Below are positions 15,545-24,088 of a DNA stretch of 64,000 bases, piece after piece. A program made the position numbers and the translations under genes. The notes beneath the pieces are model-generated. The model was not told the origin of the DNA, did no database searches, and saw nothing but the letters and a program-made list of their open reading frames with translations. Each line of letters starts with the position of its first letter. The stretch's first letter is position 1. This stretch comes from Paracoccus solventivorans (lineage in GTDB: Bacteria > Pseudomonadota > Alphaproteobacteria > Rhodobacterales > Rhodobacteraceae), in the NCBI RefSeq assembly GCF_900142875.1, contig NZ_FRCK01000001.1, positions 1-64,000 on the forward strand, in the 5' to 3' direction.

Positions 15545-15925
15545 ATGACCATGCTCAAACCCTACCAACCCTATCTGCACAGCCTGCTGCGCGCCATCGC
15601 CGGGCTGGTGATCTTCAGCTACGGCACCCAGAAGATCCTGGGCTTTCCGGCGTCGGGCGCCATGCCGCCCGCAGGCTCGCTGTCCTGGATCGCCGGGGTG
15701 CTGGAACTGACCCTGGGCTTTCTGGTGATGATCGGGCTGTGGACCCGGCTGTCGGCCTTTGTGCTGTCGGGGCTGATGGCGTTCGCGTATTTCATCGCCC
15801 ATGCGCCGCAGGGTTTCTATCCGGCGCAGAACGGCGGGGTGGCGGCGATCCTGTTCTGCTTCGTCTTCCTGTATCTGGCGTCGGCGGGCGCGGGCCCGGT
15901 GGCGCTGGACGCCAAGCGCGCCTGA
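15545..15925 (+). CDS. DoxX family membrane protein
   Basis: The 126-aa protein has four hydrophobic segments (LLRAIAGLVIFSYGTQKILG, WIAGVLELTLGFLVMIGL, LSAFVLSGLMAFAYFI, AAILFCFVFLYLAS), the normal DoxX layout. It lies 37 nt after the hydrolase, and the trio dioxygenase-hydrolase-DoxX is common in quinone and aromatic stress clusters. DoxX proteins act in the membrane, possibly with oxidoreductases; the exact reaction is not defined. Start at 15545 has an AAGGA site. Confidence 0.85.
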   Translation: MTMLKPYQPYLHSLLRAIAGLVIFSYGTQKILGFPASGAMPPAGSLSWIAGVLELTLGFLVMIGLWTRLSAFVLSGLMAFAYFIAHAPQGFYPAQNGGVAAILFCFVFLYLASAGAGPVALDAKRA

Positions 15926-16019
15926 TCCGGCAGGCGGCGGCCCACCCGGGGCCGCCGATTACACCCAGCCGCCGCTGCAAGCTTGCGCAGACTGTTGCGC
16001 GTGCCGTAACGGTCGGGGC

Positions 16020-16919
16020 ATGGGCGAACTCGAATCCATCCGGGTGTTCCTGGCCGTCGCGGAACAGGAAAGCTTTGCCGGGGCCGGGCGCCAGCTGGGG
16101 CTGACCCCGGCCTCGGTCACTCGCACCATCGCGGCGCTGGAACAGCGGCTGGGGGTGCAGCTGCTGGTGCGCACCACGCGGCAGGTGGCGCTGACCGCGG
16201 CGGGCGCGGTCTATGCCGCGCGGGTGGCGCCGTTGGCAAAGGGTCTGGCCGAGGCGGCCGAGGACACGCGCGAGGCACAGGGCATCGCCTCGGGGCGGAT
16301 CCGGGTCAGCGCCCCGATCTCGCTGGGGCTCAAGGTGCTGCCGGCAGTGCTGTCGCAATTCGCCGCGCTTTACCCCGACACCCATGTGGCGCTGTCGCTG
16401 TCGGACGGTTTCGTCGACATCGTGGAGGGGGATTACGACCTGGCGATCCGCATCTCGGGGCCGCCGGGCGACAAGTCGACCATCTGGCGCAAGGTGTGCC
16501 CGGTGCCGCGGCTGCTGGTCGCCGCCCCGGGCTATCTGGCCCGCAACGGCACCCCGCAAACCCCCGAGGATCTGTCGCGCTTCAGCTGCCTCAGCTACGG
16601 CCCCGAGGCGCGGACCGAGGTGTGGGAGCTGTCGCGCGGCCCCGGCCGCCGCGCGCACAAGGCGCGGGGCCGGTTCAGCACCGACAACGGCGACCTGCTG
16701 GCCCGGCTGGTCTTGCAGGGCGAGGGCATCGCGCTGCTGCCGCGCTTCATGGTCGAGGAGGCGCTGGCCGCGGGCGAGCTGGCGCAGCTGCTGCCCGACT
16801 GGTCGGCGCCCTCGATCTGGCTGACGCTGTTCTATCCGCCCTACGAGCGGCTGCCGCTGCGGGTCGCCACGTTTTCCGATTTCTTCGAGACCTATGTGAA
16901 GGAAACCCGGCCGCTGTAG
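16020..16919 (+). CDS. LysR family transcriptional regulator
   Basis: The 299-aa protein has the N-terminal winged helix (LESIRVFLAVAEQESFAGAG, then SVTRTIAALEQRLGVQLLVR). A substrate-binding fold follows (GRIRVSAPISLGLKVLPAVL; LQGEGIALLPRFM). It lies 94 nt after doxX on the same strand and probably controls this detoxification cluster, or is regulated with it. The first ATG of the family pattern is at 16020. No inducer can be inferred. Confidence 0.85.
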   Translation: MGELESIRVFLAVAEQESFAGAGRQLGLTPASVTRTIAALEQRLGVQLLVRTTRQVALTAAGAVYAARVAPLAKGLAEAAEDTREAQGIASGRIRVSAPISLGLKVLPAVLSQFAALYPDTHVALSLSDGFVDIVEGDYDLAIRISGPPGDKSTIWRKVCPVPRLLVAAPGYLARNGTPQTPEDLSRFSCLSYGPEARTEVWELSRGPGRRAHKARGRFSTDNGDLLARLVLQGEGIALLPRFMVEEALAAGELAQLLPDWSAPSIWLTLFYPPYERLPLRVATFSDFFETYVKETRPL

Positions 16920-16952
16920 TGCCAGCCGCGGCACCGGTTTCCGGCCTGACCT

Positions 16953-17555
16953 TCAACCCAAGCGCGGGAATGGCCGGCTCAGCCCCTCGGCGCCGGCCAG
17001 GCCGAAGCGCCAGGGCAGGTCCTCCGCCCGGCTGATGCCGATGCGGGGTCCGACCAGCAGCTTGGGGGACGCCAGCGGCAGGGTGATCGAGAAGTCCCCG
17101 CCGTCGAAGGGCGCGCCATCGTCGTCCATGTCCAGCCCCAGCGCCTGCGCCAGCCGCCCGGGGCCGCTGCACAACGGCCCACGGCCCCGTCGCGCCTGCA
17201 TGAGCTCGATGCCGGTGCCCGGGGCCAGCGCCCGGATCAGCACCGCCTCGCCCGCCTGCGCCACCACGTTGAGGCAAAGATGGATCCCGTAGGACCGATA
17301 CACATAGGCATGGCCCGCCGGTCCGAACATCGACGCATTCCGCGGCGTCGGCCCGCGAAAACTGTGCGAGGCCGGATCGTCGCGGCCGTAAGCCTCGGTC
17401 TCGATGATGATGCCGCCGGCGCCGCGGACGACAAGCCGCGCCCCGATCAGTCGCCGCGCCAGCGCAACCGCGTCCAGGCCGGCAATCTGCTGTGGGAAGG
17501 AACTGTCGGGCACGGCCGCAAACTGTCCGAAATCGGGGCTTCCTTCAAGAGGCAC
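16953..17555 (-). CDS. DNA-3-methyladenine glycosylase (AAG/MPG family)
   Basis: The 200-aa protein is a full-length Mpg-type glycosylase that removes alkylated purines at the start of base-excision repair. The catalytic region IIIETEAY holds the general-base Glu (about 54) and the intercalating Tyr (about 56). It is followed by SHSFRGPTPRNASMF and HAYVYRSYGIHLCLN, which line the active site, and by RGRGPLCSGPGRLAQALG in the C-terminal half. It is convergent with the LysR gene and appears monocistronic. Confidence 0.9.
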   Translation of the reverse strand: MPLEGSPDFGQFAAVPDSSFPQQIAGLDAVALARRLIGARLVVRGAGGIIIETEAYGRDDPASHSFRGPTPRNASMFGPAGHAYVYRSYGIHLCLNVVAQAGEAVLIRALAPGTGIELMQARRGRGPLCSGPGRLAQALGLDMDDDGAPFDGGDFSITLPLASPKLLVGPRIGISRAEDLPWRFGLAGAEGLSRPFPRLG

Positions 17556-17795
17556 AGCCGGGGGGGAAGAATGTGGTGATCCTCGTTGCCGGCAGCTCGA
17601 AAGTCGTCATCGGCTCGACCAGCTCGTTCACCTACGGCTTGCCGGACTAGCATCCGCCGGCCAAAGCTGCACGCGACGCGATCAGCACCGCTGTCAACAG
17701 CCTATCCGACGCAGGCCCGCGGCTTGCACCTGCCGCCCCTTCCCTGCCAGACTGCGCGCAATCCACGGAACGATCCCACGGCAAAGCGGACCGAT

Positions 17796-18512
17796 ATGAA
17801 GACATCGCGGTTTTTCATCGTCAACGCCGGCGCGGGGGCGCATCACAACATCACGCTGCGGGGCTACCGGATCCTGCAACAGGCGGATCTGGTCATCGCC
17901 TCGGACAGCCAGCGCAAGCGCTTTGCCGACGAGCTGGCCGGCAAGCAGGTGATCGACGGCGGCCATGGGCTGTTCGACGATCTCGCCCTGCGCCGTCTCG
18001 ACCCCGATGAGGCGGCAAGGCAGCAGGATGCGATCCGCCAGCGGATCGAGGCCGCCCATGCGGCGGGGCAGACCATCGTCCTGCTCGAATCCGGCGATGC
18101 GGCGCTGTTCAGCCCCTATCGCGGCTATCTGACCGCGTTCCGCCACCTGCAGCCGGAACTGATCCCGGGCGTGTCCAGCTTCAACGCCGGCAATGCGGCG
18201 CTGGCGCAGTCGCTGCTGCATGACCAGAACCAGCGCCTGCAGCTGAGCGGGCTTGCCGCCTTCATGGAGGCCGGCCGCGACTGCCTGCCCGACAGCTGGG
18301 TGCTGTTCTGCATGGGACTCGACCTGCCGCGGCTGATCGCCAAGGCGCGCGAGCTTTACCCCGCCGACACGGCAATGGCGCTGGTGCTGAACGCGGGCTA
18401 TCCCGACTGCGAGGTGATCCGGTGCAGCGTGGGCGATCTGGACCGGCTCGCGGACCGCGAGATCGCCTTTCCCTATTGCCTGATCTACATCGGGCTCGAC
18501 GACCGAAGCTGA
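17796..18512 (+). CDS. Tetrapyrrole methylase-like SAM-dependent enzyme
   Basis: The 238-aa protein reads FFIVNAGAGAHHNITLRGYR and later IVLLESGDAALFSPYRG and LIPGVSSFNAGNAAL. These are the spaced motifs of the tetrapyrrole (corrin/porphyrin) methylase fold, close to precorrin/cobalt-precorrin methylases. It stands alone between DNA-repair and RNA-processing genes, with no cobalamin or siroheme genes nearby, so the substrate is uncertain and the usual GxGxGD-type loop is altered (NAGAGA). The start at 17796 has an AAAGCGGA site. Confidence 0.7.
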   Translation: MKTSRFFIVNAGAGAHHNITLRGYRILQQADLVIASDSQRKRFADELAGKQVIDGGHGLFDDLALRRLDPDEAARQQDAIRQRIEAAHAAGQTIVLLESGDAALFSPYRGYLTAFRHLQPELIPGVSSFNAGNAALAQSLLHDQNQRLQLSGLAAFMEAGRDCLPDSWVLFCMGLDLPRLIAKARELYPADTAMALVLNAGYPDCEVIRCSVGDLDRLADREIAFPYCLIYIGLDDRS

Positions 18513-18519
18513 GCCCGGT

Positions 18520-19701
18520 TCAGCCCACCGGCACCACCAGCACCGCGCCGCCGCGCGCCGACAGGGCAATCCGCCCTTGGGTCAGCAGCAGCGCCTCGTT
18601 GCCGAAGACCTCGGCGCGCCAGCCCGACAGCGCTGGCACGTCGCGCACCCCGGATGCGATCGCATCCAGATCGGAAGCCGAGGCGATCAGCTTGGGCGCC
18701 ACCCCGGCCGCGTCGGCCTTGGCCTGCAGCAGCACCCGCAGCAGCTGCGACAGCGCCGCATTGCCGGGCAGGCCGGGCTGGTCGGGAACGGGCTTGGGCA
18801 GATCGCTGGTCTCGACCCCGGCCTTGATCGCGGCCAGGATCCCCTGCGCGATCTCGCCCCGCCGCGCCTCGCGCAGCAGCAGCCGCGACTTGCCCAGATC
18901 CTCGTCCGTCAGCGGCTTGGCCGAGGCCAGCTCGATCAGCGCATCGTCCTTGAACACGCGCGAGCGCGGCACGTCCCGGGTCTGGGCGTAGGTTTCGCGG
19001 AACCGGGCCAGTTCGCGCACCACCGCCAGGAACCGCGGCGAGCCCGAGCGCGTGCGCACCCGCGCCCAGGCCTCGTCCGGGCGGGTGATATAGGTTTCGG
19101 GATCGACCAGCGCCGCGGCCTCTTCCGCCACCCAAGATTCGCGCCCGGTCTTTTTCAGCTGGGCCGACAGATATTCATAGATCGCCCGCAGATGGGTGAC
19201 GTCGGCCAGCGCATATTCCGCCTGCGCCTGCGTCAGCGGCCGGCGCGACCAATCGGTAAAGCGCGAGGACTTGTCCAGCGGCTGCCGGACGATGCGCTTG
19301 ACCAGCGTCTCGTATCCCGCCTGCTCGCCAAAGCCGCAGACCATCGCCGCGACCTGGGTGTCGAACAGCGGGTCGGGAAACACCCCGGCATCGTGGAAGA
19401 AGATTTCCAGATCCTGCCGCGCGGCGTGGAAGACCTTGACCGTGGCGGTGTGGCGGAACAGGTCGTAAAGCGGCTCGAGCGACAGCCCCTCGGCCATGGG
19501 GTCGACCAGCACCGCCGGCCCCCCTGCCGCCTTGGGCCCCGAGGCCGGCGGCAGCGCCATCTGGACCAGGCACAGCCGGGAATAATAGGTCCGTTCACGC
19601 AGGAACTCGGTATCCAGCGTGACATAGGGTTGCGCCTTGGCGAGTTCGCAGAACGCAGCAAGTTCGTCGGTCGTGGTGATGATGCGCGGTTCTGCGGCCA
19701 T
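18520..19701 (-). CDS. rnd: Ribonuclease D
   Basis: The 393-aa protein has the DEDD exonuclease domain. YVTLDTEFLRE supplies the first Asp-Glu pair, VFHAARQDLEIFF the second Asp, and YALADVTHLRAIYEYL the last Asp with its Tyr context. C-terminal HRDC helices follow (FLAVVRELARFRETYAQ, LLREARRGEIAQGILAA). RNase D trims 3' ends of tRNA and other stable RNA. The ATG at 19701 has a GAGGAAAA site and fits the family start; the open frame upstream is antisense to the GST gene. Its 3' end converges with the methylase gene. Confidence 0.9.
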   Translation of the reverse strand: MAAEPRIITTTDELAAFCELAKAQPYVTLDTEFLRERTYYSRLCLVQMALPPASGPKAAGGPAVLVDPMAEGLSLEPLYDLFRHTATVKVFHAARQDLEIFFHDAGVFPDPLFDTQVAAMVCGFGEQAGYETLVKRIVRQPLDKSSRFTDWSRRPLTQAQAEYALADVTHLRAIYEYLSAQLKKTGRESWVAEEAAALVDPETYITRPDEAWARVRTRSGSPRFLAVVRELARFRETYAQTRDVPRSRVFKDDALIELASAKPLTDEDLGKSRLLLREARRGEIAQGILAAIKAGVETSDLPKPVPDQPGLPGNAALSQLLRVLLQAKADAAGVAPKLIASASDLDAIASGVRDVPALSGWRAEVFGNEALLLTQGRIALSARGGAVLVVPVG

Positions 19702-19875
19702 CGTTTTCCTCGGGGTGGGCGGGTCATCCGCCGGTGGACATGCGCCGTGCTCTATGCCGATCCGGCGCCGGATTCCAGCAGGTGTTTCCGACAGCTTGCG
19801 CAAGGGCCCTGAAGGACGGTTGACGGCGGCAACCGCGCGGCGTTGCATGAAGGCCCATCGCAGACGAGGCCCTTC

Positions 19876-20535
19876 ATGCTGACCATCCACGGCGTCACCC
19901 GCTCGCGCGCCTCGCGCGTCGTCTGGCTTTGCCACGAGCTCGGCCTGCCCTTCCGGCAGGTGCCGGTGATCCAGGCCTATCGGCTGGGCAACCCGCAGGC
20001 GCCGGGTGCGGCCCTGAACACCCGCTCGCCCGCGTTCCTGGCGCTGTCGCCCGCCGGCACCATTCCGGTGATCGAGGATGACGGGCTGGTGCTGTCGGAA
20101 TCGCTGGCCTGCACGCTGTATCTGGCGCGCAAGCACGGCGGGCCGCTGGCGCCCGCGGATGCCGACGAAGATGCGCTGATGCTGCAATGGTCGCTTTACG
20201 CCGCGACCACGATCGAGCCCGAGTCGCTGACCATCCAGATGCTGCACCGCCCCGGCCAGTCCCAACCGGCCGAGAACGCCACCTTGGTCGCCGACGCCGC
20301 GGAGCGGCTGGTCCGGCCGATGAAGGTGCTGGAGGATCGCCTGTCCCGCCACACCCATCTGGTCGGCGACCGCTTCACCGTCGCCGATCTGAACGTCGCG
20401 GAAATCCTGCGCTATGCACAGGGCTACGGCGCGCTGATGCAGCAGTTCCCGGCAGTGCAGGCGTGGCTGTCCGCCTGCCAGACCCGCGACGGCTTTCGGC
20501 AGATGTGGGCCGCGCGCGAGGCCGAGGCCCCCTGA
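19876..20535 (+). CDS. Glutathione S-transferase family protein
   Basis: The 219-aa protein has the thioredoxin-like N-terminal domain (LTIHGVTRSRASRVVWLCHEL; SPAGTIPVIEDDGLVLSESLA, with the cis-Pro and the Glu-Ser glutathione-binding pair). An all-helical C-terminal domain follows, with HLVGDRFTVADLNVAEILRYA (N-capping box). These enzymes conjugate or reduce substrates with glutathione in the cytoplasm. The active-site position near Ser11-Arg12 suggests a Ser-type bacterial class. Substrate unknown. Confidence 0.85.
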   Translation: MLTIHGVTRSRASRVVWLCHELGLPFRQVPVIQAYRLGNPQAPGAALNTRSPAFLALSPAGTIPVIEDDGLVLSESLACTLYLARKHGGPLAPADADEDALMLQWSLYAATTIEPESLTIQMLHRPGQSQPAENATLVADAAERLVRPMKVLEDRLSRHTHLVGDRFTVADLNVAEILRYAQGYGALMQQFPAVQAWLSACQTRDGFRQMWAAREAEAP

Positions 20536-20558
20536 GCCCTGCCATTGAAATGCTCACT

Positions 20559-20572
20559 GCAATATGCAATAT
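20559..20572. promoter_or_regulatory. Tandem GCAATAT repeats before phd-doc
   Basis: Two adjacent GCAATAT units are followed by an A/T-rich ATAAAGG, 31 bp before the antitoxin start. Short repeats at this position are typical Phd-type operators overlapping the promoter. Confidence 0.45.
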
Positions 20573-20602
20573 AAAGGACACAACCCTGCCGGAGTGCCCG
20601 CC

Positions 20603-20848
20603 ATGACCCGCCTGCTGACCAACCACATCGCCACGATCACCGAGCTGCGCGAGCCGCACAAGGTGCTGGAACGCTCGGGCGGCAAGCCGGTGGCGATCCT
20701 GCGCAATTCGGCGGTGGTGGGGTATCTGGTGCCCGAGGCCGCAACGGTCTCCGATGCCCGGTATGCAACCGAGGACGAGTTCATGCGCGCCTTTGAGGAC
20801 ACGCGCACCGAGGCGCAGCCTGTGCTCGACTATCTCCGCGACAAGTAA
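20603..20848 (+). CDS. Phd/YefM-family antitoxin
   Basis: The 81-aa protein reads ITELREPHKVLERSGGKPVAILRNSAVVGYLVP, the Phd/YefM N-terminal fold that binds DNA and dimerises. A flexible acidic C-terminus follows, of the kind that wraps the toxin. It precedes a Doc toxin by 12 nt. It should neutralise Doc and repress the pair, with conditional cooperativity known for this family. The start at 20603 is chosen on family length. Confidence 0.85.
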   Translation: MTRLLTNHIATITELREPHKVLERSGGKPVAILRNSAVVGYLVPEAATVSDARYATEDEFMRAFEDTRTEAQPVLDYLRDK

Positions 20849-20860
20849 GGCTTCTGTCGC

Positions 20861-21238
20861 ATGGACTGGATGCTGATCCCGGCCGAGCTGGTCGAGAAGG
20901 CGCATGACCTCGTGCTCAATCCCGGGGAATTGCAGGGGCGCGCGCGGGACAAGTCGCTGGAAGGTGCCTTGTCCCGCGTGGAAAATCGCGTGCATTACGG
21001 GTTGGTGCAGGATGTCTATGATCTTGCGGCCGCCTATGCTGCGGCGATTGCCCAGGGGCATTGCTTCAACGATGCCAACAAGCGCACCGCCTATCGCATC
21101 ATGATCATGGCGCTGCGGCTGAATGGCGGCAGCAGCCCTCGCGCCTCCACCGAAGACATCGGCCAGCAGATCATCGCCCTCGCCCAGGGCCTCATCGACG
21201 ACGGCCATCTGGCGGACTGGCTGCGCGACCGGGCTTGA
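20861..21238 (+). CDS. doc: Doc-family (Fic fold) toxin
   Basis: The 125-aa protein has the Doc active-site motif HCFNDANKRTAYR, matching H-x-F-x-[D/A]-x-N-K-R. It has the typical N-terminal helix (LIPAELVEKAHDLVL) and the segment EGALSRVENRVHYG. Doc toxins phosphorylate elongation factor Tu and stop translation until the antitoxin is restored. All catalytic residues are present, so the pair looks functional. It lies 89 nt upstream of parE but is probably independently controlled. Confidence 0.9.
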   Translation: MDWMLIPAELVEKAHDLVLNPGELQGRARDKSLEGALSRVENRVHYGLVQDVYDLAAAYAAAIAQGHCFNDANKRTAYRIMIMALRLNGGSSPRASTEDIGQQIIALAQGLIDDGHLADWLRDRA

Positions 21239-21327
21239 CGCCACGTCCCGCGCCTCCGGCAGCGGCGGGTTGCCCCGCCCTGCCCCGTCGTGGCATGACG
21301 CCCCATAATCACGAGCAGGCAGATCCG

Positions 21328-23292
21328 ATGTCCGACGACCTTCTTTCGGGTGCGCAAGCCGCCTCCGACAGCTATTCCGCCGCCTCGATCGAGGTGCTCG
21401 AGGGGCTCGAGCCCGTCCGCAAGCGCCCCGGCATGTATATCGGCGGCACGGACGAACGCGCGCTGCACCATCTGGTCGCGGAAATCCTCGACAACGCCAT
21501 GGACGAGGCCGTCGCCGGCCACGCCAGCCGCATCGAGGTCGAGCTGCACGGCGACGGCAGCGTCACCGTGCGCGACAACGGCCGCGGCATCCCCATCGAC
21601 CCGCACCCGAAGTTCCCCGGCAAGTCGGCGCTGGAAGTGATCCTGTGCACGCTGCACGCCGGCGGCAAGTTCTCCGAAGGCGCGTACCAGACCTCGGGCG
21701 GGCTGCACGGGGTCGGCGCCTCGGTGGTGAACGCGCTGTCGGACCGCATGGTGGTCGAGGTCGCCCGCAACCGCGAGTTGTGGCGGCAAGGCTTCAGCCG
21801 CGGCATCCCGCAGGGGCCGGTGGAAAAGATCGGCCCCGCCCCGAACCGCCGCGGCACCACCGTGATCTTTCATCCCGACGAGCAGATCTTCGGCCACCAC
21901 CGGCTGAAGCCCGCGCGGATGATGCGGATGGTCAAGTCCAAGGCCTATCTGCATTCCGGCGTCGAGATCCGCTGGAAGACCGAGATCGACGACGGCGAAA
22001 CCCCGCTGGAGGCGACCTTCCATTTCCCCGGCGGGCTGGCCGATTACCTGTCCGAACAGCTTGGCACCGCCACCACCTATGCCGAGCGTCCCTTTGCCGG
22101 CGCCGTCGAGTTCCGCGAGCGTTTCAACGTTCCCGGCAAGGTCGAATGGGCGATCAACTGGACGCCCTCGCGCGACGGCTTCATCCAGTCCTATTGCAAC
22201 ACCGTGCCGACGCCCGAGGGCGGAACACATGAGGCCGGGTTCTGGACCGCCATCCTCAAGGGCATCCGCGCCTATGGCGAGCTGACCAAGAACCGCAAGG
22301 CCGAAAACATCACCCGCGACGACCTGCTGACCGGCGGCTGCGCGCTGGTGTCGTGCTTCATCTCGGAACCCGAATTCGTCGGCCAGACCAAGGACCGGCT
22401 GGCCACCGCCGAGGCCGCGCGGCTGGTCGAGGGCGCGGTGCGAGATCATTTCGACAACTGGCTGGCCGCCGACACCAAATCCGCCGGCGCGATCCTCGAT
22501 TTCCTGGTGCTGCGGGCCGAGGAGCGGCTGCGCCGTCGCCAGGAAAAGGAAACCGCCCGCAAATCCGCCACCCGCAAGCTGCGGCTGCCGGGCAAGCTGG
22601 TGGATTGCTCGGGCAACACCCGCAAGGGCACCGAGCTGTTCATCGTCGAAGGCGACAGCGCCGGCGGCTCGGCCAAGTCGGCGCGCGAACGCACCACCCA
22701 GGCAATCATGCCGATCCGCGGCAAGATCCTGAACGTGCTGGGCGCCTCGTCCTCCAAGATGGGACAGAACCAGGAAATCGCAGATCTGTGTCAGGCGCTT
22801 GGGGTGGGCATGGGCTCGCGCTTCAACGTCGATGACCTGCGCTACGACAAGATCATCATCATGACCGACGCCGACGTGGACGGCGCCCATATCGCCAGCC
22901 TGCTGATGACCTTCTTCTTTACCCAGATGCGGCCGCTGATCGACAAGGGGCACCTGTATCTGGCCTGCCCGCCGCTTTACCGCCTGACCCAAGGCGCGCG
23001 CCGGGTCTATGTCGCCGACGATGCCGAGAAAGAGGCGTGGCTGGCCAAGGGCCTGGGCGGCAAGGGCAAGATCGACGTGCAGCGCTTCAAGGGCCTGGGC
23101 GAGATGGACGCCAAGGACCTCAAGGAAACCACGATGAACCCGGCCAGCCGCAAGCTGATCCGGGTCAGCATCGACGACGACGAGGGCGGCGAGACCGCCG
23201 ATCTGGTCGAGCGGCTGATGGGCAAGAAACCCGAGCTGCGTTTCCAGTATATCCAGGAAAACGCCCAGTTCGCCGAGGATCTGGATGTTTAG
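21328..23292 (+). CDS. parE: DNA topoisomerase IV subunit B
   Basis: The 654-aa protein has the GHKL ATPase (EILDNAMDEAVAG, VRDNGRGIP, YQTSGGLHGVGASVVNALS), the transducer domain, and the TOPRIM metal site (LFIVEGDSAGGSAKSARER; MTDADVDGAHI). The C-terminus (QRFKGLGEMDAKDLKETTM) docks to ParC. Length and gaps fit ParE rather than GyrB, which is longer in this group. With ParC it decatenates daughter chromosomes. The start at 21328 has a GAGCAGGCAGA site; the longer upstream frame is antisense shadow. Its stop overlaps the next gene. Confidence 0.9.
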   Translation: MSDDLLSGAQAASDSYSAASIEVLEGLEPVRKRPGMYIGGTDERALHHLVAEILDNAMDEAVAGHASRIEVELHGDGSVTVRDNGRGIPIDPHPKFPGKSALEVILCTLHAGGKFSEGAYQTSGGLHGVGASVVNALSDRMVVEVARNRELWRQGFSRGIPQGPVEKIGPAPNRRGTTVIFHPDEQIFGHHRLKPARMMRMVKSKAYLHSGVEIRWKTEIDDGETPLEATFHFPGGLADYLSEQLGTATTYAERPFAGAVEFRERFNVPGKVEWAINWTPSRDGFIQSYCNTVPTPEGGTHEAGFWTAILKGIRAYGELTKNRKAENITRDDLLTGGCALVSCFISEPEFVGQTKDRLATAEAARLVEGAVRDHFDNWLAADTKSAGAILDFLVLRAEERLRRRQEKETARKSATRKLRLPGKLVDCSGNTRKGTELFIVEGDSAGGSAKSARERTTQAIMPIRGKILNVLGASSSKMGQNQEIADLCQALGVGMGSRFNVDDLRYDKIIIMTDADVDGAHIASLLMTFFFTQMRPLIDKGHLYLACPPLYRLTQGARRVYVADDAEKEAWLAKGLGGKGKIDVQRFKGLGEMDAKDLKETTMNPASRKLIRVSIDDDEGGETADLVERLMGKKPELRFQYIQENAQFAEDLDV

Positions 23293-24088
23293 CGATGAGC
23301 CAGTTGCCGTTCAAATTGATGACTATTTCATCATTGAACGGGGTGGAATTACATTTATGGCCCGTCATCCGCTCCTTGTCGACCTTGCGTGCGACTTGGC
23401 TCGAGGGCTTCCACCCGACATCCCGTTGCGCGGGACGGTTGCTGTAGGAATACACAACTTTCGCCCGAGGAACATCAAAGGCCCGCTCATCGGAATTCAA
23501 ACAGAACATTACCTTGACGCGAACAGGCAAGAAATGTTCCGGACTGTGAGCAACTGGAAGAAGAAAAAATTTCTGTGGCGCTTCGACTACATATTGGATA
23601 TCTCGCTCCACAATCCTTATGCGTACAAATTTTTCTGGCCAAGAAAACATAAGAAGCTGTTTTTTGGTCCTTATATATTTCCTGCATCACCCGTGAGACG
23701 ATCAAAGCAAGGGAGCGGCGTAGCTTTTATCGGCGCAATAAATGAGCGCCGGAAGCAAATACTCAGCTCCCTAAACGACGTCACTATAATCGCCCCCAAC
23801 ACTTGGGGAATGGATCTGCATCGCATACTCCAAGATTCGGAAGCGGTTCTGAACATCCATTACATCGACAGCGTGGTGACCGAGGCGCCGCGGCTGCTGA
23901 AAGCCTATCTCGCCGGCAAGCCCGTGGTCTCCGAAGCTCTGGCCGAGCCCGTCGAGATGGGACGCCACGCAATCCCGCTTGGCGAAGATTACGATGCGGC
24001 ACGGCTGGATGCGGTGTTCGACGCCTTCGATCACGAGATCGCCCGCAAGTTCCGCTTCGTCGACTTCCTGGAAAAAACCCTTGCATGA
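23285..24088 (+). CDS. Glycosyltransferase-like protein, low GC
   Basis: The 267-aa protein begins inside the last codons of parE. Its C-terminal half (DLHRILQDSEAVLNIHYIDS, then EAPRLLKAYLAGKPVVSEAL) has the layout of family 1-type glycosyltransferase C-terminal domains. The N-terminal half (GTVAVGIHNFRPRNIKGPL; IQTEHYLDAN) is not recognisable. From about 23290 to 23830 the DNA is clearly richer in A/T than its neighbours, which suggests acquisition. A surface-polysaccharide role is likely but unproven. Confidence 0.6.
   Translation: MFSDEPVAVQIDDYFIIERGGITFMARHPLLVDLACDLARGLPPDIPLRGTVAVGIHNFRPRNIKGPLIGIQTEHYLDANRQEMFRTVSNWKKKKFLWRFDYILDISLHNPYAYKFFWPRKHKKLFFGPYIFPASPVRRSKQGSGVAFIGAINERRKQILSSLNDVTIIAPNTWGMDLHRILQDSEAVLNIHYIDSVVTEAPRLLKAYLAGKPVVSEALAEPVEMGRHAIPLGEDYDAARLDAVFDAFDHEIARKFRFVDFLEKTLA

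Noticed and set aside
18520..20358. A 612-codon version of RNase D
   Set aside because: The added N-terminal part is antisense to the GST gene. The family start and ribosome site are at 19701.
20603..21238. Toxin-antitoxin pair as part of the 5' island
   Set aside because: It lies 8 kb beyond the last island repeat among housekeeping genes and has normal GC.
21061..21327. An upstream extension of parE
   Set aside because: The extra codons overlap the Doc gene out of frame and are Arg/His-rich; the conserved ParE start is at 21328.
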